Shown: piece by piece, positions 57,210 through 64,000 of the stretch
Layout of the letters: every line of letters starts with the position of its first letter
Position numbering within the stretch: the stretch's first letter is position 1
Assembly: GCA_038231575.1 (NCBI GenBank)
Contig: JBBRLB010000002.1
Coordinates: 37,626 to 101,625, forward strand
Length of the DNA stretch: 64,000 bases
Direction of reading: 5' to 3'
Origin: CAITWF01 sp038231575
Lineage (GTDB): Bacteria > Verrucomicrobiota > Verrucomicrobiia > Opitutales > Opitutaceae
Program-made: the position numbers and the translations under genes
Notes under the pieces: generated by a model
Told to the model about the DNA's origin: nothing
The model's database searches: none
The model's input: only the letters and a program-made list of their open reading frames with translations

Positions 57210-58558
57210 TTCTCACCGGCAAACATCTTTCGCGTCGTCATTTTATTCGTGGCGCGGGCGCCGCCATCGCGTTGCCGCTGCTCGACTCGATGATCCCGAC
57301 GGCGTTCGGCCAGCTCGCCAAGGCCGCGCTGCCGAAGGCACCGCCGCTGCGCCTCTCGTTCGTTTATGTGCCCAACGGCATCGTGATGAAAAACTGGACG
57401 CCCGCCACCGAGGGCGCGGACTTCGCACTGCCGACGATCCTCGAACCGCTCGCGCCCTTCCGCAGCAGCACCACGGTCATCTCCGGTCTCATCAATCATC
57501 AGGCCAACGCCCTCGGCGATGGCGGCGGCGACCACGCGCGCGCGGGTGCGAGTTTTCTCACCGGCAGTCATCCGAAAAAAACTGGTGGCTCCGACATCCA
57601 CGCCGGCATCTCCGCCGACCAAGTCGCCGCCGCGCAGATCGGTAATCGCACGCGGCTGCCCTCACTCGAAATCGGCCTCGATGACAACCGCGTCGTCGGC
57701 CACTGCGATTCCGGTTACAGTTGTGCTTACACGAACAGCATCGCGTGGCGCGGCCCCTCGACGCCGCTGCCGCCCGAGACGAATCCGCGCCTGCTCTTCG
57801 AGCGCCTCTTCGGCGACTTCGATCCGAGCGTGAACGCCGAGACGCGCGCCCGCCGCGCCAACTATCGCAAGAGCATCCTCGACAGCGCGCGCGAGGAAAC
57901 GCGCAAACTCCTCGGCTCCGTCGGCCCGTCCGATCGCCACAAACTCGACGAATATCTCACCACCATCCGCGAACTCGAGCAGCGCATCGAGCAAGCCGAG
58001 CGCAGCGCGCCCACCGTCCAGCCCGACATCGATCGCCCGGCGGGCGTCCCGGCGGATTTCGCCGATCATGCGCGGCTCATGTATGATTTGCAGGCGCTCG
58101 CGTTTCAGGCGGACCTCACGCGCGTGGCGACGATGGTCGTCGGCCGCGAAGGCAGCGTGCGCACCTACGAGGAAATCGGGGTGCCCGAGCCGCACCATCC
58201 GCTCTCGCACCACCGCAACGTCGAGGAGTCGCTCGCGAAGCTCACAAAGATCAACACCTATCACATCGAGCTCTTCGCGCATTTCCTGAATCGCTTGAAA
58301 ACGACGCGCGACGGCGACGGCACGCTGCTCGATCACTCGATGATCGTTTACGGCTGCGGTATCTCCGACAGCAACCGCCATACGCACGAAGACCTGCCGG
58401 TGCTCGTCGCGGGTGGCGGTGGCGGCAAGCTCAAGGGCAACCGCCACGTGCGCGTCGCTGAAGCCACACCCATCACCAACCTCTACCTCGGACTCCTCGA
58501 CCGCATGGACGTGCGCGCCGAAAAGATGGGCGACAGCACGGGCAAACTCGAAGTCTGA
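57206..58558 (+). CDS. Tat-exported DUF1552 protein
   Basis: 450 residues from the ATG at 57206 (ATGA overlap with the preceding stop). The N-terminus has a twin-arginine signal (HLSRRHFIRGAGAAIALPLL). The DUF1552 core includes RLSFVYVPNGIVMKNWTP, HARAGASFLTG, SCAYTNSIAWRGPSTPLPPE and HTHEDLPVLVAGGGGG. Structurally it is thought to resemble alkaline-phosphatase-like proteins. It is always paired with DUF1592-type cytochromes; function unknown. Confidence 0.9.
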   Translation: MILTGKHLSRRHFIRGAGAAIALPLLDSMIPTAFGQLAKAALPKAPPLRLSFVYVPNGIVMKNWTPATEGADFALPTILEPLAPFRSSTTVISGLINHQANALGDGGGDHARAGASFLTGSHPKKTGGSDIHAGISADQVAAAQIGNRTRLPSLEIGLDDNRVVGHCDSGYSCAYTNSIAWRGPSTPLPPETNPRLLFERLFGDFDPSVNAETRARRANYRKSILDSAREETRKLLGSVGPSDRHKLDEYLTTIRELEQRIEQAERSAPTVQPDIDRPAGVPADFADHARLMYDLQALAFQADLTRVATMVVGREGSVRTYEEIGVPEPHHPLSHHRNVEESLAKLTKINTYHIELFAHFLNRLKTTRDGDGTLLDHSMIVYGCGISDSNRHTHEDLPVLVAGGGGGKLKGNRHVRVAEATPITNLYLGLLDRMDVRAEKMGDSTGKLEV

Positions 58559-58575
58559 TCCGACCAAACGGTAGT

Positions 58576-58657
58576 CATTCTGAGCGCAGCGAAGAATCCA
58601 TCGTTTCGGAAACGCTATCACCGGCGCACGCGTGGATTCTTCGCTGCGCCCAGGATG
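58576..58657. repeat. MITE-like palindrome, 'TGTCATTCNGAGCGCNGCGA' family, copy 2
   Basis: Left arm 58576-58600 and right arm 58633-58657 match as inverted repeats at 23 of 25 positions, with a 32-base spacer. Each arm reads cattctgagcgcagcgaag followed by aatcca. The same family occurs at 32071-32150. It fills the gap between the DUF1552 and hydrolase genes. Confidence 0.85.
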
Positions 58658-58677
58658 AAAAATTTATTTTCCACCCC

Positions 58678-60231
58678 ATGATCGCAAGCATTCCTAGAAG
58701 TATTCTTACACTCCTCGGCAGCGCGGCTCTCGCGTGCGCCACGCTGTTGTCCACCGCCCGCGCGCAAGCGCCCGCGACGGTCGAGCCAACCGCATCGTCC
58801 GCGTTCGCCCAATCGCTCGGGTTGCGCACCGACCGCACCGTCGCCGATTCCTCGCACGCGGCGTTTGGCTGGCTCGCGCAAACGAGTCCGGTTGCCTACG
58901 CCGCGAAAGGCGCGCTGCGTCTCAAGCTCACGCTCGCACCGTGGGAAGGTGAATTGAAAACGGTGAAGGCACTCGGGACGTTCACCGTTTACGCCGATAA
59001 TCTCGCGGCCTCGCCGTTTCCGTTTACCGCCGAGGTGCGGGGCGTGGCCGACGGGTTTTACCGCTACATCGCGGAAGTTTCGGATGGTGACACGAGTCTT
59101 GTAAAATTGGAAAAGCCAGTCGTCCTCGTTGCCGGACTCGAAGCGAAGCAGGCGGACTTCGCGCAGCGGCTCGCGAAGGTCTCCGGCCACGACAGCGCGA
59201 AAGCCAGCGTGCTTTACCCCTTCGACCTCGCGCGCGTGATCAATCTGCGCAAACGCGTTTACGGCTCCGGCAACCAGAATCCGGAATTCGGCCTATCGCA
59301 GGCGGGCGTCCAGCAGCTCTACAACTTTTCCGCCGGCATCAAAAATTCCGCCGAACTGCTCGCCGCGCTCGAGGCGGGCAAGGACCCGCTCTGGCGCGTG
59401 GGCGGCGATCACGTGCGGCACTACAGCATGAGCGAGGCGGACGAAATTTTACCCTATCGCGTTTACGTCCCCTCGACCTGGGATGGGCGCACGGCGCTGC
59501 CCCTGGTGTTCGTCCTCCACGGCAATTCGCGTGATCAAAGTTTTTATTTCGACCGCGACGGCGGCATTATCCCGAAGACCGCCGAGAAACATGGTTTCAT
59601 GCTGGTCGCGCCGCTCGGTTACGCGCCCAACGCCGGCTACAACTACGTGCCCTTCGACCGCGAGCGCGGCGAGCGGGGCGTGGCCGCTGCCATGGCTGCG
59701 CCGCAAACCTTCGGCCCGGCTCCCGCACCTGCGCCCGCTCCTGTTGGCGGCGGCGGTCGTGGTGGACGCGGCGGCGCGGTTGCTCTCGGTGGCGTAAACG
59801 GATCGGTGACGCCCGCGCTCGTCCGTTCCGAATGGAGCGAACAGGACGCGATGCACGTCTTCGCATTGATCAAGGAGGAATATCCGATCGATCCGAAGCG
59901 CACGTTTCTCTTTGGCTATTCCGCGGGCGGCCAGGGCGGGCACTACATCGGCCAAAAATACGCGGAGAACTGGGCCGCGATCGCGATCGGCGGCTCGGGC
60001 GCCACGCTCGGCGCGCACTACGACGTGGAGCGCGTGAAAAATATCCCGATGATGGTCTTCGCTGGCACCCAGGATCCGGTGCTGAATGCCACGCGCACGA
60101 TCGGTCAGACGCTCAAAGACAAGGGCGTCGATGCCACGTTCAAGGAGATCGTCGGCGCGACGCACGACACCGCCCCCTCGATGGCGGTCGCGGATGTCTT
60201 CGACTTCTTCGCCGCGCACGGCCGCAAGTAA
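58678..60231 (+). CDS. secreted alpha/beta-hydrolase (PHB depolymerase/feruloyl-esterase-like)
   Basis: 517 residues with a signal peptide (ends TARAQ). Residues ~30-250 are an unrecognised N-terminal domain. The hydrolase starts ILPYRVYVPSTWDGRTALPLVFVLHGN (oxyanion region HGN), with the nucleophile elbow GYSAGGQGG, then MMVFAGTQDPVL (Asp region) and GATHDTAP (His). A Gly/Pro/Ala-rich insert (~345-372) interrupts the fold. The nearest known relatives are LpqC/Fdp-like esterases. Substrate unknown, probably an acyl or feruloyl ester. Confidence 0.82.
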   Translation: MIASIPRSILTLLGSAALACATLLSTARAQAPATVEPTASSAFAQSLGLRTDRTVADSSHAAFGWLAQTSPVAYAAKGALRLKLTLAPWEGELKTVKALGTFTVYADNLAASPFPFTAEVRGVADGFYRYIAEVSDGDTSLVKLEKPVVLVAGLEAKQADFAQRLAKVSGHDSAKASVLYPFDLARVINLRKRVYGSGNQNPEFGLSQAGVQQLYNFSAGIKNSAELLAALEAGKDPLWRVGGDHVRHYSMSEADEILPYRVYVPSTWDGRTALPLVFVLHGNSRDQSFYFDRDGGIIPKTAEKHGFMLVAPLGYAPNAGYNYVPFDRERGERGVAAAMAAPQTFGPAPAPAPAPVGGGGRGGRGGAVALGGVNGSVTPALVRSEWSEQDAMHVFALIKEEYPIDPKRTFLFGYSAGGQGGHYIGQKYAENWAAIAIGGSGATLGAHYDVERVKNIPMMVFAGTQDPVLNATRTIGQTLKDKGVDATFKEIVGATHDTAPSMAVADVFDFFAAHGRK

Positions 60232-60258
60232 AACGCGGCCGGTGTCAAAGTTTGTCGT

Positions 60259-61647
60259 TCACTCGCCGGGCGGCCGAGGCGCGGGCGCGGCAGGCTGGCC
60301 GCCGCGATTACCGCGCGCTGGCACACCGGGGCCAGGCGATTGTTTCAAGTAGCCGGGCGCGGACTCGGGCTGCGCCGGATCCATATCCTTGAAATCATCG
60401 ACGACGAATTTCGCGAGCGCGGGGACGCTGGTCTTCATACCGCGGATGATGATTTTCGAAAGCAGGTAGCCGCCATAGCCGTTGAGGTGTGTCTGGTCGC
60501 CGAACGCCGTGCCGACATTTGGCCCGAGTGCGGTCCACATTTCCTTGCTCATGGCCCACTGGTCGATGAGCGGCACATTGTTTTCCTTTGCGAACTCCCG
60601 CATCGCGCGCGCCCACGGACCGACAGTGTCGCCGTTGGCGCGGCGCTCCATCGGTGTGACGAGCACGAGGGTCGCACCACGGCGTTTCGTCTCGGCGAGG
60701 AACACGTGCAGGTAGGCTTTGAACGAGGTCTCGGGCTCCGTGTAAGTCTGCGGCCACTGGGGCTTCGAATCGTTGTGACCGAATTGAACCAGGAAAAAAT
60801 CGCCCGCCTTCATCTGGCTGAGAACTTTGTCGAAACGCTGCCCGGTAATGAAACTCTTGCTCGTCTCACCGCCCTCGGCGCTGTTGCAGAGCGCGACCTC
60901 GGGCTTGAGCCACTGGCAAATCTGCGTCGGCCAGTTGCCACCAGGCCCGCGCCGCGGATCGCCGACGGTCGAATCGCCGGCAGTGAAGATCGTCGGCACG
61001 CTGTCGTCCTTCACGATCTCCATCGCAGTGAGGCAAGGATGCGTGCCGTTGAACTCGATGGTGAGCTTCTCATCCCAGCAGCGCGCCTCGGCTTCGCCGG
61101 CGAGAAACATGTGGACGATCGAACCGCCGGGCGCGTTGGCCGGCGGCGCCGGAAGCTGCGGACGACGGACGTTCGCGTAAAAGGTGCGCGTGATGAACTC
61201 GCCAGATTTGGTCGCGAGGTCCACGAAATGGATGTGGCCCGACTCGGTGCGGATCGTGGTGTTCGATTCGCCCGACGCATCGCCGAGCGTGACTGTGATG
61301 CGATAATTCCCTTCCGGGACTTTCACTGAGAAAAAGAACGGCGACTCGGTCGCGGTGACCAAACCGTCCTTCATCGGATCGCCGCTGCGCGCAACGCCAG
61401 CGACCTTCGAACCGAAATCGAAACCATAGCCCTTTTCGGTGGAGTAAACCTCATCCGCCTGCACCGCCGTGTAACCGGGTGCGGCCTTGCCGGGGCCGAA
61501 GTCGAATTTGAACTCGGCACGAACCAGCGGCGGAGGCGGCAGCGGTTGATCCTCGGCGCGCGGTTGAAACTGGGCGAACAGCACGGAGGCGCCGAGCAGC
61601 CAAAGACCGGCGGCAGAGATCACGAGACGAGATGGGGTGGATTGCAT
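60259..61647 (-). CDS. secreted rhamnogalacturonan acetylesterase with N-terminal galactose-binding-like domain
   Basis: 462 residues from the ATG at 61647, with a signal peptide (ends ASVLFA-Q). Residues ~45-215 form a jelly-roll (FKFDFGPGKAAPGYTAVQAD, FFFSVKVPEGNYRITVTLGD) of the CBM/malectin-like type seen in front of CE12 enzymes. The SGNH domain follows: FTAGDSTVGD (nucleophile Ser), GGETSKSF, VQFGHNDSKP, and FGDQTHLNGYGGYLLS with the Asp-x-x-His dyad. It removes acetyl groups from rhamnogalacturonan. Convergent with the hydrolase gene at 58678. Confidence 0.88.
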   Translation of the reverse strand: MQSTPSRLVISAAGLWLLGASVLFAQFQPRAEDQPLPPPPLVRAEFKFDFGPGKAAPGYTAVQADEVYSTEKGYGFDFGSKVAGVARSGDPMKDGLVTATESPFFFSVKVPEGNYRITVTLGDASGESNTTIRTESGHIHFVDLATKSGEFITRTFYANVRRPQLPAPPANAPGGSIVHMFLAGEAEARCWDEKLTIEFNGTHPCLTAMEIVKDDSVPTIFTAGDSTVGDPRRGPGGNWPTQICQWLKPEVALCNSAEGGETSKSFITGQRFDKVLSQMKAGDFFLVQFGHNDSKPQWPQTYTEPETSFKAYLHVFLAETKRRGATLVLVTPMERRANGDTVGPWARAMREFAKENNVPLIDQWAMSKEMWTALGPNVGTAFGDQTHLNGYGGYLLSKIIIRGMKTSVPALAKFVVDDFKDMDPAQPESAPGYLKQSPGPGVPARGNRGGQPAAPAPRPPGE

Positions 61648-61751
61648 AGGCGAATTTTTTCTCGATTGACGATGGATTCCACACACCGCGACGCGCGGGC
61701 GGGTTGATGGAAGCCGCGTGACACGCGACGAAGTAAATCTACCGTCGCGTC

Positions 61752-63170
61752 GTGAGAAAAATCCACTCCATATTTTTTCACCAACTGCTCGTCGGTCTCC
61801 TCGTGGTTGTGCTGGCGGCTTGCGGTTCTCCGCTTGCTGCGCCAACGCGTGCTGACGTCCGAAACGGCCTCAAGGTCAGTGCGAACCAGCGCTACCTCGT
61901 GGATGCGAAAACCGGCGCGCCGGTTTTTCTCCTGGCCGACACGGCGTGGAATCTCGGCGCGCTGAAGCTCGAGGAAATCGACCACTACCTTGCGAGCCGC
62001 GCGGGCCACGGGTTCAACACGGTGATGTTCGCGCTGAACTTCGCGCCGCAGGCGGAGGAGAAGAACGCCTACGGCCAGCCCGCGTATCAGGGCGCGGACA
62101 AGACCGAGTTGAATCCGGCCTATTTCGATTTTTGCGACGCCATCGTCAAACGAGCCGCCGACCGCGGCCTCTACGTGATGGTTTACGCCATGTGGGCGGG
62201 CGAGAAGGCCGGCACGATGAACAACTTCACTGCCGTGCAACTGGAAAAAATCGGCCGCGCGCTGGGCCGGCACTTCGCGGCCGCGCCCAACGTCATCCTC
62301 TGCGCCGGGGGCGAAGCCTCGCCGCACTACATCGAGCCGGCGCGCGTCGAGGCGCTTGGTCGCGGGCTCAAGGACGGTGGCACCGGCCGGAACCTTGTGA
62401 CCGTTCACCCGGTGTCGGAATTTTCCACGTCCAAATTCTACGCGGCCTCGCCGTGGCTCGACTTCTATATGAGCCAGGGCAAATCCAGCAACGCGACAAA
62501 GAGCGCCGCCTACGATGCCGCCGCGCTCGTGCTCGCCGACTGGTCGGGCGCGCCCGCGAAGCCGACGATGATGGGCGAGCACCGCTACGAGTCCGGCACG
62601 CGGGAAGACGCGCTCATCCAACGTCGCAGCCTGTATCAATGCGTGTTCGCCGGCGGCTGCGGCTACGCTTACGGCCATAACGCCCTCTGGCAGATGACGC
62701 CGCACACGGGCCAGCCGTGGATGTTGAAAGGCTGGACGCCCGGGGTGGAGCGATGGCAGGACGCGCTCGACACGCCCGCAGTCCGCCAGTTGCACCACAT
62801 CGCGGCGCTCCTTTACGACCGGCCTTTTCTCGAACGCATCCCGGATCAGACGCTGGTGTTGGCCGGGCAGGGAGCCGACGTCGCGACGCGCGTGCAGGCG
62901 ACGCGCGACGGCACGCTCGGGAAAAACGACGCCACCTACGTCATGGCCTACTTCAGCTCCCCGCAGAGCATCACGCTCGACACACGCGCGATCGCGGCGC
63001 GGACGCTGAACATCTATTGGTTCGATCCTGAGACGGGACGGAGCGCGCTGCTGCACGAGAATCTCCCCAACCCCGCGAGATTCACGTTCGCGGCGCGGCC
63101 GGAGCAGCGGGATGGAGTGGTGATCGTGGAGGATGCCGTGAAAAAATATTCGCAGCCGGGAAAGAATTGA
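61752..63170 (+). CDS. DUF4038-type (apiosidase-like) glycoside hydrolase lipoprotein
   Basis: 472 residues from a GTG at 61752. The N-terminus is a lipoprotein signal (VVLAAC). The barrel starts DVRNGLKVSANQRYLVDAKTGAPVFLLADTAWNLGALKLEEIDHYL, a DUF4038/apiosidase-like start, with VMVYAMWAGEK, VILCAGGEASPHY and PTMMGEHRYE carrying acidic residues, plus a C-terminal collagen-binding-like beta domain (YVMAYFSSPQSITLDT, NIYWFDPETGRSALL). Presumably cuts side chains of plant or algal polysaccharides. It is divergent from 60259-61647. Confidence 0.83.
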   Translation: MRKIHSIFFHQLLVGLLVVVLAACGSPLAAPTRADVRNGLKVSANQRYLVDAKTGAPVFLLADTAWNLGALKLEEIDHYLASRAGHGFNTVMFALNFAPQAEEKNAYGQPAYQGADKTELNPAYFDFCDAIVKRAADRGLYVMVYAMWAGEKAGTMNNFTAVQLEKIGRALGRHFAAAPNVILCAGGEASPHYIEPARVEALGRGLKDGGTGRNLVTVHPVSEFSTSKFYAASPWLDFYMSQGKSSNATKSAAYDAAALVLADWSGAPAKPTMMGEHRYESGTREDALIQRRSLYQCVFAGGCGYAYGHNALWQMTPHTGQPWMLKGWTPGVERWQDALDTPAVRQLHHIAALLYDRPFLERIPDQTLVLAGQGADVATRVQATRDGTLGKNDATYVMAYFSSPQSITLDTRAIAARTLNIYWFDPETGRSALLHENLPNPARFTFAARPEQRDGVVIVEDAVKKYSQPGKN

Positions 63171-63290
63171 AACGGCCGCCTGGACCCCGGGGCGTTTCTC
63201 CGATGGCGCTCGCTGTTCCGGCAACACCGGCACCCTGCGGAGAATCTGCCGTGCGCTCATGAGATGAAATCGGATGGCCGGGGGATGCGG

Positions 63291-64000
63291 TTAGGGCGAC
63301 TTGCTTGGATCGGCGAGCGTGCCCGACGCGCCGATGTCCTTCGGCAGCGGAGCCGCGCCGACGACTTCGACCGGCTTGTCGAATTCGAGCGCGGCGACCG
63401 AAACGTCCGGATCGGGCGCGACGCCGGGAAGTGTAACGACAAGCCCCTCGGGTGAAATGGCCGCGGTCACTGTTGCGCCGCCGACGAGCAGCCGGCCGCT
63501 GCGCGCGGGTTGTTTGATGTCGGGCAAAATAATTTTTCCGTCTGCCGGCCAATTCCAAACGTGGACATAGAGCGTGGTCGCGCCGCCCGCGCGCGTCTTG
63601 ATCGTCGTGCGACCCCAATCGAGCGGCTTCAGGTAGAGTCCGCCGCGCGTCGCGTAGATCGCGTCACCGTTGGCCTTGAGCCAGCGGCCGATCGCAAGCA
63701 GGCGATCGACTTCGGGCTGTGGGATGACGCCCTCGGCGGTGGGACCGACGTTGAGCAGATAGTTGCCGTCCTTACTCGCGATGTCGGAGAGATTGCGGAT
63801 GAGTTCCTGCGACGATTTCCAATTCAGATCGTCGGAGCGGTAGCCCCACGATTTGTTGATGGTCATGTTGACCTCGAGCGCGCGGCCGAGCTTTGCGCTC
63901 GACGGGATGCGCTGCTCCGACGTGCGGAAATCGCCAAGCACGCCGCCGCCGAGCCGGCTGTTGTGAATGAGTTCGGGCTGCGACACGACGAGATCGAAGA
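63291..64000 (-). CDS. GH29 alpha-L-fucosidase, C-terminal part (5' end outside window)
   Basis: The frame is open to the window edge. It contains the late GH29 barrel: NKSWGYRSDDLNWKSSQELIRNLSDIASKDGNYLLNVGPTAEGVIP, RLLAIGRWLKANGDAIYATRG, and a C-terminal beta domain (TTIKTRAGGATTLYVHVWNWP). The part in front of the edge (FDLVVSQPELIHNSRLGG) matches the residues around the acid/base. Intact in the visible region. The 120 bases between it and the DUF4038 gene hold no gene. Confidence 0.88.
   Translation of the reverse strand, partial: FDLVVSQPELIHNSRLGGGVLGDFRTSEQRIPSSAKLGRALEVNMTINKSWGYRSDDLNWKSSQELIRNLSDIASKDGNYLLNVGPTAEGVIPQPEVDRLLAIGRWLKANGDAIYATRGGLYLKPLDWGRTTIKTRAGGATTLYVHVWNWPADGKIILPDIKQPARSGRLLVGGATVTAAISPEGLVVTLPGVAPDPDVSVAALEFDKPVEVVGAAPLPKDIGASGTLADPSKSP

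Noticed and set aside
61620..63260. 546-codon minus-strand frame spanning the DUF4038 gene
   Set aside because: Shadow; the plus-strand gene has a lipoprotein signal and a recognisable barrel.
1..64000. tRNA, rRNA, CRISPR arrays, prophage module, replication origin
   Set aside because: No T-loop-type sequences in cloverleaf context, no regularly spaced repeats, no structural phage genes and no DnaA-box cluster were noticed; only the single ORF6N gene is phage-like.

Overview
The window is about 63-64 kb of high-GC, densely coding chromosomal DNA. Several features point to a Verrucomicrobiota bacterium, most likely of the Opitutaceae/Opitutales (inference, no marker gene was compared): a DUF1587/1595/1592/1588/1585 cytochrome protein paired with a DUF1552 protein, DUF1080 and ThuA proteins, an ECF sigma factor fused to a membrane-anchored domain, a single-chain PurL with a Bacteroidota-type PurF, and many secreted esterases and glycosidases. 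No rRNA, tRNA or CRISPR array was seen.

Layout. 1-6000: end of a DUF362 gene, a decayed 3' remnant of a TIR/TPR gene, a DAACS transporter, an intact TIR-TM-TolB/FlgO-like-TPR protein, and two broken toxin-antitoxin modules (a frameshifted vapC with its antitoxin, and a VapB antitoxin followed by the tail of a deleted vapC). 6000-17250: mostly housekeeping genes (nuoA, an EIIA-diadenylate cyclase fusion, rpmG, mrp, tolB, sodA, tadA, infA, xerD, an HtrA-like protease, a pyrE-like gene) plus a secreted rhamnogalacturonan acetylesterase. 17245-22616: a sugar-oxidation block with an MFS transporter, a cytosolic Gfo/Idh/MocA oxidoreductase and a two-domain DUF1080 protein (3-keto-disaccharide hydrolase family), divergent from a Tat-exported Gfo/Idh/MocA protein. 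22631-34819: an ADOP-type permease, M28 and M20 peptidases, the ECF sigma fusion, an ArsR/AHSA1/DoxX cassette with a visible operator, an unknown 327-residue protein, small membrane proteins and a GDSL esterase. 34877-43865: purine genes, with purL divergent from purF and purM, an ORF6N-domain gene sitting between purF and purM, then thrC.

43972-64000 is a glycan-degradation and oxidation region. One compact minus-strand operon holds a GH43-like protein, ThuA, an NAD-dependent epimerase and GH95. Next come a second ThuA protein and a D-tagatose 3-epimerase-like TIM barrel, then a rearranged patch. In that patch a GDSL esterase is fused to what looks like a GH29 tail, and an 810-bp deletion derivative of an IS3-family element lies between the tail of a cytochrome c gene and the head of a GH29 fucosidase gene. 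The DUF1592/DUF1552 pair, an alpha/beta-hydrolase, a second rhamnogalacturonan acetylesterase, a DUF4038 glycosidase and the C-terminal part of another GH29 fucosidase follow.

Together the accessory genes suggest a bacterium that deacetylates and cuts pectin-like and fucosylated plant or algal glycans, and may process sugars through 3-keto intermediates (Gfo/Idh, DUF1080, ThuA, 3-epimerase). Intergenic palindromic repeats of several families punctuate the window. The local frequency of single-base frameshifts and truncations marks 4.8-6 kb and 49.6-54.6 kb as decaying or rearranged regions; some of the frameshifts could be assembly errors.
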